A stretch of 64,000 nt of DNA from Lederbergia sp. NSJ-179 (lineage in GTDB: Bacteria > Bacillota > Bacilli > Bacillales > Bacillaceae_C): contig NZ_JALIFP010000013.1 in NCBI RefSeq assembly GCF_022867885.1, forward strand, positions 52,840 through 116,839, written 5' to 3'. Numbering within the stretch: the first letter of the stretch is position 1; each line of letters opens with the position of its first letter. The translations under genes were made by a program, and so were the position numbers. The notes under the pieces are model-generated. The model was not told the DNA's origin, did no database searches, and was given only the letters and a program-made list of their open reading frames with translations. Positions 26,820 to 34,981 of the stretch are shown here, piece after piece.

Positions 26820-28952
26820 TTGTTGACCAAAGGAAAACAATTACTTCAAACCCATTTCGGATACGAGCAATTTCGAAAAGGACAAGAAGATATTATTCAG
26901 AAGGTATTAGCTGGAAAAGATACCCTTGCCATTATGCCGACAGGTGGAGGGAAATCAATCTGTTATCAAATCCCAGCGATGTTGTTGCCAGGTGTGACGA
27001 TTGTGGTTTCTCCTCTGATCTCATTGATGAAAGACCAAGTTGATGCCTTAGATAAGGCTGGAATTCCCTCAACCTATATTAATAGTGCTGTTCCCAATGA
27101 CGAAATTCAGCAACGACTTGCAGATGTTTATAATGGGAAATATAAACTTGTTTATATTGCACCCGAGCGATTAGAAGTAGCATCTTTTAAAAGAATGATA
27201 GAAAGAATTCATATTTCCTGCCTAGCGATTGATGAAGCGCATTGTATTTCTCAATGGGGGCATGATTTTCGTCCCAGCTATTTACAAATCAAACATTTGA
27301 TTAACGATATTCAACCAAAACCGGTTGTCCTCGCTTTGACCGCAACTGCCACACCGCAAGTTCAGCAAGATATTTGCAAGCTTATCCATATTGATAATGA
27401 GAATGTCGTCATGACAGGGTTTGAGCGTGAAAATCTTCATTTTCAAGTGGTGAAAGGGCAGGATCGTGATCGTTATGTATTGGATTATATGGAGAAAAAC
27501 CAAGGACAATCCGGGATTATTTATGCGGCCACTAGAAAAGAAGTAGACAGGCTTTATCAACTACTGGATAGAAAAGGTGTATCCGTAGGTAGGTACCATG
27601 CGGGCCTGTCAGAAAAAATTCGAAATGAGCAACAAGAAAAATTTTTATACGATGATTTGACGGTTATGGTTGCAACCAATGCTTTTGGGATGGGGATTAA
27701 TAAATCCAACGTCCGTTTTGTGATCCATTACCATATTCCTCGTAATATGGAATCTTATTATCAAGAGGCTGGCAGAGCAGGAAGAGATGGGGAAGAGAGT
27801 GCTTGCATTCTTTTATTCGCTCCTCAAGACACTCATATTCAGTCTTTTTTAATTGAGCAATCCGACATGGATGAACAGAGAAAAGAAAATGAATATGGCA
27901 AATTGCGTAAAATGGTCGCTTATGGGCATACGGAATCTTGCTTGCAACAATACATTCTTCAATATTTTGGGGAGAAAAAACCACCTGAATGTGGGAAATG
28001 CGGAAATTGCACAGATCAGCGTGAGCAAATGGATGTGACGAGAGAAGCACAAATGGTCCTTTCTTGTATCCGCAGAATGAAGGAACGGTTTGGGAAAACA
28101 ATGGTCAGCCAGGTGTTAACTGGATCAGCAAATCAGAAGGTGAAAAACTTTGGGTTCCAAAACTTATCTACATATGGGATTATGAAAGATAAGACGCAAA
28201 AAGAGGTAAATGAATTTATTGATTTTTTAACGGCGGAAGGTTATTTAAAACCCACAGACGGCACCTATCCTCTTCTGATGCTTACGGAGAAAGCGGGGGA
28301 GATTTTAAAAGGCAATGAGCCTGTTTTTCGAAAGGAAAAAGTGCAAATCGCACAAATTGTGGAAGATGATGAGTTATTTGAGAGACTGCGGCAATTACGA
28401 AGGGAGATCGCCACTGAAGAGAAAGTCCCGCCCTATATCATTTTTTCCGACGTCACATTAAAAGAAATGAGCGGGAGATTGCCATTGAATGAGGCTGAGC
28501 TCATGCAAATTAAAGGTGTTGGAGAGAGGAAATTAGAGGCATATGGGGAAAAGTTTTTAGTGGTTATTCAAAATTATTCTGAAGAAAAAGGGATAGAGAG
28601 AAAAACCTTTTCGCCCTCCTATGTCATCGAAAAGACCACCGCTCAAAGTTCAAAACAACCAAGCCATCAGATCACATACCAATTATTGCAAGAAGGAATG
28701 GAAATTTCAGAGATTGCAGCAGAACGGGGACTCTCCACTAGAACTGTGGAAGGTCATATTGTAAAATGTGACCAGGAAGGTTGGACTGTTCAATGGGATC
28801 GATTCCTTCCGCATGAATGTGAACCACTTATTGCAAAAGCAGTAAAAGAGGCGGAGACAACAAGATTAACACCTATAAAAGAATTATTACCTGATGACAT
28901 TAGCTTCTTTATGATTCGCGCTTATTTACAGAAACATAAAGAGGTTTTGTGA
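26820..28952 (+). CDS. recQ: ATP-dependent DNA helicase RecQ
   Basis: This 710-residue superfamily 2 helicase has FRKGQEDIIQ (Q motif), MPTGGGKSICYQIPA (Walker A, about residues 44-58), IDEAHCISQWGHDFRPSY (Walker B), ALTATATP and the motif VI QEAGRAGRDGE. A RecQ-C-terminal zinc-binding CGKCGNC, an HRDC domain (about 505-590) and a helix-turn-helix tail follow. It unwinds DNA in RecF-type repair. The start is a TTG at 26820, seven bases after GGAGGG; the open frame from 26805 would place the start inside that site. In-frame TTG at 26823 is also possible. Confidence 0.92.
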   Translation: MLTKGKQLLQTHFGYEQFRKGQEDIIQKVLAGKDTLAIMPTGGGKSICYQIPAMLLPGVTIVVSPLISLMKDQVDALDKAGIPSTYINSAVPNDEIQQRLADVYNGKYKLVYIAPERLEVASFKRMIERIHISCLAIDEAHCISQWGHDFRPSYLQIKHLINDIQPKPVVLALTATATPQVQQDICKLIHIDNENVVMTGFERENLHFQVVKGQDRDRYVLDYMEKNQGQSGIIYAATRKEVDRLYQLLDRKGVSVGRYHAGLSEKIRNEQQEKFLYDDLTVMVATNAFGMGINKSNVRFVIHYHIPRNMESYYQEAGRAGRDGEESACILLFAPQDTHIQSFLIEQSDMDEQRKENEYGKLRKMVAYGHTESCLQQYILQYFGEKKPPECGKCGNCTDQREQMDVTREAQMVLSCIRRMKERFGKTMVSQVLTGSANQKVKNFGFQNLSTYGIMKDKTQKEVNEFIDFLTAEGYLKPTDGTYPLLMLTEKAGEILKGNEPVFRKEKVQIAQIVEDDELFERLRQLRREIATEEKVPPYIIFSDVTLKEMSGRLPLNEAELMQIKGVGERKLEAYGEKFLVVIQNYSEEKGIERKTFSPSYVIEKTTAQSSKQPSHQITYQLLQEGMEISEIAAERGLSTRTVEGHIVKCDQEGWTVQWDRFLPHECEPLIAKAVKEAETTRLTPIKELLPDDISFFMIRAYLQKHKEVL

Positions 28953-28961
28953 CATGGGAGG

Positions 28962-28998
28962 AGAAAAGAGGCAGTCTTAAGCGACCGCCTCTTTTCTA
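28962..28998. terminator. Bidirectional terminator between recQ and yjiH
   Basis: AGAAAAGAGGC (28962-28972) pairs with GCCTCTTTTCT (28987-28997). The two genes converge here and the hairpin is T-rich on both strands. Confidence 0.8.
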
Positions 28999-30360
28999 TT
29001 AAAAAAGTAAATGCGCAATCAAGGTAATGATCGGTAAGGTAATGAGTGTTCTCAGAAGAAAGATAATGATTAAATCCTTCATATTGACAGGAATCTTAGA
29101 ACCGATTAGAAGGCCGCCGACTTCAGACATATAAATAAGCTGTGTAACGGAAACACTGGCAATAATGAAACGAGTCATGTCTGATTCAATGTCACCTGCC
29201 AAAATAGATGGAAGGAACATATCAGCAAAGCCAACTACGAGTGTTTGAGAAGCGGCCTGGGCTTCAGGAATGCCGAGTAATTGCAGCAATGGAATAAACG
29301 GAATGCCTAGCCATTGAAAAATCGGGGTGTACTCCGCAATAATTAATGCTAATGTTCCAAGGGCCATCACTATGGGAGCAACACCCATCCACATATCTAA
29401 TATATTTTTGCTACCATCTAAAAGAAACTTCGACACGCTGCTACTTTTCTTCGCTTGGATTAGAGCTTGTTCTAATCCATAGCCTATTCTGGAATATCCT
29501 TCTGGAATGAGCTCAGAAGCATGATCCCTTTCTTTCCCATTCATATACGTATTTGCCTTTTTGGAAAGGGGCCATATTCGGGGCAAAATGATCGCAGCGA
29601 TAACCCCTGAAAAGGTAATTCCAAAATAATAAGGAACAAAATAGTTCATCAAATCAACTCTTTTTAAAACAACAATACTAAATGTGATGGAGACAACAGA
29701 AAAAGTCGTTCCAATAATGGCTGCTTCCCGTTTTGTATAATGCCCTTCTTCATACTGCTTACTAGTTAGTAAAACTCCAATGGTTCCATCTCCAAGCCAA
29801 GAAGCCAATGCATCGATGGAAGAACGACCAGGCAGCTTGAAAACGGGTCGCATAATTTTCGTCATTAAAGCGCCAAACAGCTCTAGTAAACCGAAATTTA
29901 ATAGAAGAGGTAAAAGCAAGCCTGCAAATAAAAATACACCAAAAAGTACAGGTAATAAATCATAAAGTAAAGTACCTCCTGTCTCCTCAGACCAAATCGC
30001 TTCTGGTCCGAGGCGGAAATACACCATCACAGCAAAAATAGTGGCTAATATTCTAGCAATCACCCAAACCGGATGAATATCAAATAAATTGGTCAGAAAA
30101 GGGGATGTCTTTATAAATGCTGGTTTTACCGTTTTGGCCACTATAGTACCGAATAAGGCAAAGATGATGATCCACACCATCATTGTTGGAATAATCGGGC
30201 CAATCAGATCTTGAATAAGATCCGATAAAACAGCAATAGGAATCGTAACTCCATCAGAAGAAGGAATGGGAATCATAAATAGGAAGATACCAATTAAAGA
30301 CGGGATTAAAAATAATAAAAAGTTATTGAAGGAAAAAGTATTTTTGTTCAAAATGTTCAC
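28999..30360 (-). CDS. yjiH: YjiH-family membrane protein (nucleoside-recognition/Gate domains)
   Basis: This 453-residue protein is highly hydrophobic with about 10-12 membrane segments. It contains Gate-type blocks LGDGTIGVLLTSKQYEEGHYTKREAAIIG and FADMFLPSILAGDIESDMTRFIIASVSVTQLIYMSEVGGLL, typical of the YjiH family related to nucleoside-recognition and spore maturation proteins. A transport role is suspected for the family but not established. It is transcribed alone, towards recQ, from a start at 30360 with AAAGGTG upstream. Confidence 0.8.
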   Translation of the reverse strand: MNILNKNTFSFNNFLLFLIPSLIGIFLFMIPIPSSDGVTIPIAVLSDLIQDLIGPIIPTMMVWIIIFALFGTIVAKTVKPAFIKTSPFLTNLFDIHPVWVIARILATIFAVMVYFRLGPEAIWSEETGGTLLYDLLPVLFGVFLFAGLLLPLLLNFGLLELFGALMTKIMRPVFKLPGRSSIDALASWLGDGTIGVLLTSKQYEEGHYTKREAAIIGTTFSVVSITFSIVVLKRVDLMNYFVPYYFGITFSGVIAAIILPRIWPLSKKANTYMNGKERDHASELIPEGYSRIGYGLEQALIQAKKSSSVSKFLLDGSKNILDMWMGVAPIVMALGTLALIIAEYTPIFQWLGIPFIPLLQLLGIPEAQAASQTLVVGFADMFLPSILAGDIESDMTRFIIASVSVTQLIYMSEVGGLLIGSKIPVNMKDLIIIFLLRTLITLPIITLIAHLLF

Positions 30361-30456
30361 CTTTCATACATCTAAATTTACTTCTCTATTCTAGTGTATA
30401 TTTATAAAAAAATCCACATAATTATACCTGGGATATTCTTTCTCGTGATATACTCA

Positions 30457-31017
30457 TTATACGGCCACCGGTTCGAGCATAGCCGTTTTTAACTGATAAT
30501 AGATAAGCAAATCTCGATTATAAGGGGCTGTATATGTTAAAAGGCTGTTGAATTGAACTTGGTCCATAATCGGTGATTCCACGATTGAATGTCGCTGATT
30601 AAGAGTATGGGCGTTTAACCAAGCTGTTTCTTCAAAACGATAATTCATCTCATGATCTTCTATATCCCACTGGAAAAGCTCTATATTTCTACATCGTTCA
30701 GAATAGGTATGGGCTTTTTTTATTTGATAAATGTGGTAGGATTTTGGAATAGAGGCCAATAAAGCTTTACGATCAAGAAAATGTCCTAATTCATGAAGCG
30801 TTAACGCTTGGACAAAGGCCTTCAATGCAACCGCCTCTCGCATTTCTCTATGAGACTGAATCAATCTTTTTGGATTGAAGCCAATAAAATTTTCTAAGAA
30901 ATGATAACTCATATTGACACCTGATTGCCGTTGCTTGATTCGCATAGGCAGTTGGGCTGCTTCTGTGGCTTTATGAATCCAATTTTTTATTTGCTTACAC
31001 TGAGTTCTTCTATTCAA
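30457..31017 (-). CDS. Small HELGH-motif protein (putative Zn-dependent peptidase-like)
   Basis: The best start is a TTG at 31017 with AGAGGGG six bases upstream, giving 186 residues (MNRRTQCKQIKNWI). The frame can be opened to 31170, but that would run into the promoter and start of the response-regulator gene on the other strand. LTLHELGHFLDRKALL near residues 101-116 contains HExxH in the form HELGH, with Asp/Glu residues further on (DIEDHEMNYRFEETAWLNAH) that could supply a third ligand. No signal peptide or membrane helix. It resembles metallopeptidases of the gluzincin or ImmA type, but I cannot name a family. Confidence 0.6.
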   Translation of the reverse strand: MNRRTQCKQIKNWIHKATEAAQLPMRIKQRQSGVNMSYHFLENFIGFNPKRLIQSHREMREAVALKAFVQALTLHELGHFLDRKALLASIPKSYHIYQIKKAHTYSERCRNIELFQWDIEDHEMNYRFEETAWLNAHTLNQRHSIVESPIMDQVQFNSLLTYTAPYNRDLLIYYQLKTAMLEPVAV

Positions 31018-31130
31018 TTTTTCCCCTCTTTTTCTAAAAAAATCAGTCTCCTCATTATAACGTAAAATCGGTCCATAAGAGTAGGGGAAATGGGAAAAAG
31101 GAAAACGACAAAAAAATAGGGTGAAGGAAA

Positions 31131-31814
31131 ATGAACATTTTAATTGTAGAAGATGATAAAACGATCGCATCGGGGTTAGAATATTCGCTCAAACAGGACC
31201 ACTATTCAACCATTCTTTGTTATGATGCTGCTTCCGCTAAAAAGATTGTAACAGAAGAATTGAATGGAATTGATTTGTGCTTGTTTGATTTATCTTTGCC
31301 AGATGGCAGCGGCTATGAATTATGTCAAATCGTTAAAGAGCGTGCCGATATCCCTGTTATTTTTTTGACAGCGATTGATGATGAAGTGAATGTTGTAATG
31401 GGATTAGATATGGGCGCGGATGATTACATTACAAAACCTTTTCGTATTCGGGAACTGTTATCTCGTATTAAATCGGTATTACGTCGATATCAGAAACAAC
31501 CGAAGACAAAATCGATTATTGATCTTGAGAATATCCGAATTAATCTCCTTGAAGGAAAAGTATATAAAAATGGAGAGGAAGTTGTGTTAACGGCATTGGA
31601 ATATCGTTTGCTGCTTATTTTTGCTAATCATATCGGACAGGTTTTGTCGCGAAACCAGCTGTTAGAGCAAATTTGGGATGTAGCTGGGGACTTTGTGAAT
31701 GACAATACATTGACTGTCTACATCAAAAGGCTGCGAGAAAAATTAGAAGATGAACCACAAAATCCACGAATGATCAAAACTATTCGTGGTTTGGGGTATA
31801 AGATTGGGGATTAG
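31131..31814 (+). CDS. OmpR/PhoB-family response regulator
   Basis: This 227-residue protein has a receiver domain (residues 1-118: MNILIVEDDKTIASGLEYSL, phospho-acceptor Asp53 in LCLFDLSLPDGSG, GADDYITKPF with the conserved Lys). A winged-helix DNA-binding domain follows (about 128-225: LTALEYRLLLIFANHIGQVLSR, VYIKRLREKLE, TIRGLGYKI). Its partner kinase starts two bases after its stop. The likely target is the ABC operon at 34298, upstream of which three 11-bp-phased GTCA(C/T) repeats occur. GGGTGAAGG precedes the ATG. Confidence 0.9.
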   Translation: MNILIVEDDKTIASGLEYSLKQDHYSTILCYDAASAKKIVTEELNGIDLCLFDLSLPDGSGYELCQIVKERADIPVIFLTAIDDEVNVVMGLDMGADDYITKPFRIRELLSRIKSVLRRYQKQPKTKSIIDLENIRINLLEGKVYKNGEEVVLTALEYRLLLIFANHIGQVLSRNQLLEQIWDVAGDFVNDNTLTVYIKRLREKLEDEPQNPRMIKTIRGLGYKIGD

Positions 31815-31815
31815 T

Positions 31816-32817
31816 ATGATTCGTAATCGGGAGTTTCAAATTTTATTACTAGTGCTAGGGAGTATCACCATTGTCGGGGGTATAACGGCAGGGTTTTTTT
31901 CAACCAGATCAGCCATTGTTGTATGGATCACATCCATCATATTGATTGGCACCTGCATATTTTTTACAAGCTGGAGATATCGCGAAATAGAAAATTTATC
32001 AAGGTATTTACGCCAAATTAGTGCTGGAGATTATTCCTTGGATGTTAGGGATAATCGGGAAGGCGAACTGAGCATTCTAAAAAATGAAATCTATAAAGTG
32101 ACCATGACGTTATCAGAACAGAGGTCGCTTTTGCATGAGGATAAAATGCGTCTAATGAACGCTATTTCGGATATCTCCCATCAATTGAAAACACCACTAA
32201 CTTCTATGACGGTGATGGCAGACTTACTAAGCGACGATGATTTGCCAACCGAAAAACGAAAGGAATTCGTCCAAAATATTCAAATTCAACTCGAACGGAT
32301 TGAATGGCTTGTTTCATCTTTATTAAAAATATCGAAAATCGATGCGGGTACCGTGCTTTTTAAAAAAGAGCAAGTTTTGGTAGAGGAACTGATTCAAAAG
32401 GCCTTAAAGCCTGTCCTCATTCCCATGGATATCAAAGCACAAACCGTTTCTATCCATGGCGATCAACAGGTGTCCTTCCAAGGAGATCTTAATTGGACAG
32501 TGGAAGCTTTGGTCAATATCTTAAAAAACTGTGTAGAACATACGGGGATAGGAGGAGGGATCACGATCACCTATGGAGAAAACGCCTTGTTCACAGAAAT
32601 CGTGATTGCCGATACTGGAAAAGGCATTCCGAAAGAAGATTTGCCCTATATTTTTAGACGGTTTTATAAGGGGAAAACTGGGAGTGAAGAAAGTGTCGGC
32701 ATTGGCCTGGCCATGGCTCATAGCATTATCACAAGTCAAAGCGGATCCATTGATGTACAAAGTGAAATGGGAAAAGGCACACGCTTTATTATTAAATTTT
32801 ATAAGCAAGTTGTATAA
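31816..32817 (+). CDS. Sensor histidine kinase with two membrane helices and no extracellular sensor
   Basis: This 333-residue kinase has helices at about residues 7-27 and 33-52, joined by only about five residues. A HAMP-like linker, HisKA with phospho-acceptor His122 in ISHQLKTPLTSM, an N box NILKNCVEHTG, and ATP-lid motifs DTGKGIPKEDLPYIFRRFYKG and GIGLAMAHSI follow. The absent sensor loop is typical of intramembrane-sensing (BceS-like) kinases that read the state of a partner ABC transporter. Here an FtsX-type transporter lies downstream, beyond a 1.2-kb repeat array. ATG at 31816 is one base after the regulator's stop codon. Confidence 0.9.
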   Translation: MIRNREFQILLLVLGSITIVGGITAGFFSTRSAIVVWITSIILIGTCIFFTSWRYREIENLSRYLRQISAGDYSLDVRDNREGELSILKNEIYKVTMTLSEQRSLLHEDKMRLMNAISDISHQLKTPLTSMTVMADLLSDDDLPTEKRKEFVQNIQIQLERIEWLVSSLLKISKIDAGTVLFKKEQVLVEELIQKALKPVLIPMDIKAQTVSIHGDQQVSFQGDLNWTVEALVNILKNCVEHTGIGGGITITYGENALFTEIVIADTGKGIPKEDLPYIFRRFYKGKTGSEESVGIGLAMAHSIITSQSGSIDVQSEMGKGTRFIIKFYKQVV

Positions 32818-32910
32818 AGAGGTTTGGTTATACTCAACTGTAGAAAGACCACCTAAATGCGTCTATGTTCTCGGAGTTATCGAAAAGTGGTCAAAGTGGG
32901 TACATAAATA

Positions 32911-34090
32911 TGATTTATGAGCCTAAAATCATGTCAAAGCAAGAAAAATGGTCGGATAGGGGTGTTTTATGAGCCCAAAATCATGTCAAAGCAAGAAAAA
33001 TGGTCGCATAGGGGTGTTTTATGAGCCCAAAATCATGTCAAAGCAAGAAAAATGGTCGCATAGGGGTGTTTTATGAGCCCAAAATATGTCAAAGAAAGAA
33101 AATGGTCGCATAGGCATGTTTTATGAGCCCAAAACGATGACAAATAGAAAAAATGGTCTCATAGGCGTGTTTTATGAGCCCAAAATCATGTCAAAGCAGG
33201 AAAAATGGTCGCATAGGGGTGTTTTATGAGCCCAAAACGATGTCAAATAGAAAAAATGGTCGCATAGGGGTGTTTTATGAGCCCAAAATCATGTCAAAGC
33301 AAGAAAAATGGTCGCATAGGGGTGTTTTATAAGCCCAAAATCATGTCAAAGTAAGAAAAATGGTCGGATAGGCATGTTTTATGAGCCCAAAACGATGACA
33401 AATAGAAAAAATGGTCTCATAGGCATGTTTTATGAGCCCAAAATCATGTCAAAGCAAGAAAAATGGTCGCATAGGGGTGTTTTATGAGCCCAAAACGATG
33501 TCTAATAGAAAAAATGGTCCCATAAGCATGTTTTATGAATCCAAAATCATGTCAAAGCAAGAAAAATGGTCTCATAGGCGTGTTTTATGAGCCCAAAATC
33601 ATGTCAAAGAAAGAAAATGGTCGCATAGGCATGTTTTATGAGCCCAAAACGATGACAAATAGAAAAAATGGTCTCATAGGCGTGTTTTATGAGCCCAAAA
33701 TCATGTCAAAGCAGGAAAAATGGTCGCATAGGGGTGTTTTATGAGCCCAAAACGATGACAAATAGAAAAAATGGTCGCATAGGGGTGTTTTATGAGCCCA
33801 AAATCATGTCAAAGCAAGAAAAATGGTCGCATAGGGGTGTTTTATAAGCCCAAAATCATGTCAAAGTAAGAAAAATGGTCGGATAGGCGTGTTTTATGAG
33901 CCCAAAATTATGGCAAATAGGAAAAATGGTCTCATAGGGGTGTTTTATAAGCCCAAAATCATGTCAAAGCAAGAAAAATGGTCGCATAGGCGTGTTTTAT
34001 GAGCCCAAAACGATGACAAATAGAAAAAATGGTCTCATAATAGGCATGTTTTATGAACCCAAAATCATGTCAAAGTAAGAAAAGCGGTCA
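32911..34090 (+). repeat. Tandem array of 23 imperfect 51-52 bp repeats
   Basis: Repeat units begin near 32911, 32965, 33012, 33064, 33115 and so on every 51-52 bases to about 34047. Each contains GTTTTATGAGCCCAAAA and ends AATGGTC(G/T)CATAGG. Two types differ in the middle: type A has TCATGTCAAAGCAAG, type B has CGATGACAAATAG. From 33115 on they follow the order B-A-B-A-A, repeated. No long gene, unique spacers or terminator lies inside. The array separates the two-component genes from the ABC transporter. Function unknown. Confidence 0.9.
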
Positions 34091-34222
34091 CAAAGGCTTG
34101 TGCACTGGCTCGAAGTCTGTGCCCACTGGGTCGAACTTCAGCTCAAACGGCTCAAAAGCAACACTCAATAGCTCGAATAATGCAGTTCACATTCATAGAA
34201 AGCTTCCAAAAGTGACTAGATT

Positions 34223-34249
34223 GTCACTTAATAGTCACCTGGGAGTCAT
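34223..34249 (+). promoter_or_regulatory. Three 11-bp-phased direct repeats upstream of the ABC operon
   Basis: GTCAC (34223-34227), GTCAC (34234-34238) and GTCAT (34245-34249) are spaced exactly 11 bases apart, each preceded by (T/A)(G) or AG. OmpR/PhoB-type regulators bind such helically phased repeats. The ATG of the ABC ATPase is about 50 bases downstream. A GTGAC at 34212-34216 is in the opposite orientation. Confidence 0.5.
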
Positions 34250-34297
34250 TTTAGATAGATAGACTGAACGTAATTAAAAGATAATGGAGGTTTCTCA

Positions 34298-34981
34298 ATG
34301 GAAATTTTAAAAATTGTGCATCTGTCTAAAGTGTACGGAAAAGGGGAAACGGCAGTTAAGGCACTAGACGATGTTTCCTTCTCTATCAATAAAGGAGAAT
34401 TTGTTGCGATCATTGGCCCATCGGGTTCTGGAAAATCCACCCTGCTCCATTTACTAGGTGGGGTGGATCGGCCTTCAAGTGGAAAGGTATTTGTCGACAA
34501 CACCGATATTTATGATCTAAATGAAACACAATTGGCGATTTTTAGGCGTCGGCAAATCGGGCTTATCTATCAGTTTTATAATCTAATTCCAGTGCTTACC
34601 GTAGAAGAAAATATTACCTTGCCTCTTTTACTCGATGGCCATAAAGTGGATAAAAAACAATTTGATGATGTCGTCAAAAGATTAGGGTTGGAAGGGCGTT
34701 TAAACCATTTACCAAATCAGCTTTCGGGTGGACAACAACAGAGGGTTTCCATCGGGAGAGCCTTGATTTGTAATCCAGCCTTAATGCTTGCGGATGAACC
34801 TACAGGGAACTTAGATAGTAAGAATAGTAGTGAGATCATCGATTTGTTGAAAATGTTTAACAAAACGTATAACCAAACATTGGTTATTATTACTCATGAT
34901 GAGCGGATTGCCCTTCAAGCAGATCGAGTGATTGCGATTGAGGATGGCGGTATCACCAAAGACGAGGTGGTTCGTCCATGA
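34298..34981 (+). CDS. ABC transporter ATP-binding protein (MacB/LolD/BceA type)
   Basis: This 227-residue ATPase has Walker A GPSGSGKSTLLHLLGG (about residues 39-54), the signature LSGGQQQRVSIGRALICNP (about 141-159), Walker B LMLADEPTGNLDS (about 163-175) and the His switch VIITHDERIA. LIYQFYNLIPVLTVEENI is characteristic of the MacB/LolD group that works with FtsX permeases. GGAGG precedes the ATG. Its stop overlaps the start of the permease gene (ATGA). Probably used for antimicrobial-peptide detoxification or sensing, or for lipoprotein/envelope remodelling. Confidence 0.9.
   Translation: MEILKIVHLSKVYGKGETAVKALDDVSFSINKGEFVAIIGPSGSGKSTLLHLLGGVDRPSSGKVFVDNTDIYDLNETQLAIFRRRQIGLIYQFYNLIPVLTVEENITLPLLLDGHKVDKKQFDDVVKRLGLEGRLNHLPNQLSGGQQQRVSIGRALICNPALMLADEPTGNLDSKNSSEIIDLLKMFNKTYNQTLVIITHDERIALQADRVIAIEDGGITKDEVVRP

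Noticed and set aside
30457..31170. Long form of the HELGH protein with 51 extra N-terminal residues
   Set aside because: It would overlap the response-regulator start on the opposite strand. The TTG at 31017 has a clear ribosome binding site.
33535..33744. 69-codon ORF in the repeat array as an ordinary gene
   Set aside because: It arises because three neighbouring units happen to be 51 bp long. The codons are simply the repeat read in frame.
32911..34090. CRISPR array
   Set aside because: The units are contiguous 51-52 bp repeats with no unique spacers, and no cas genes are near.
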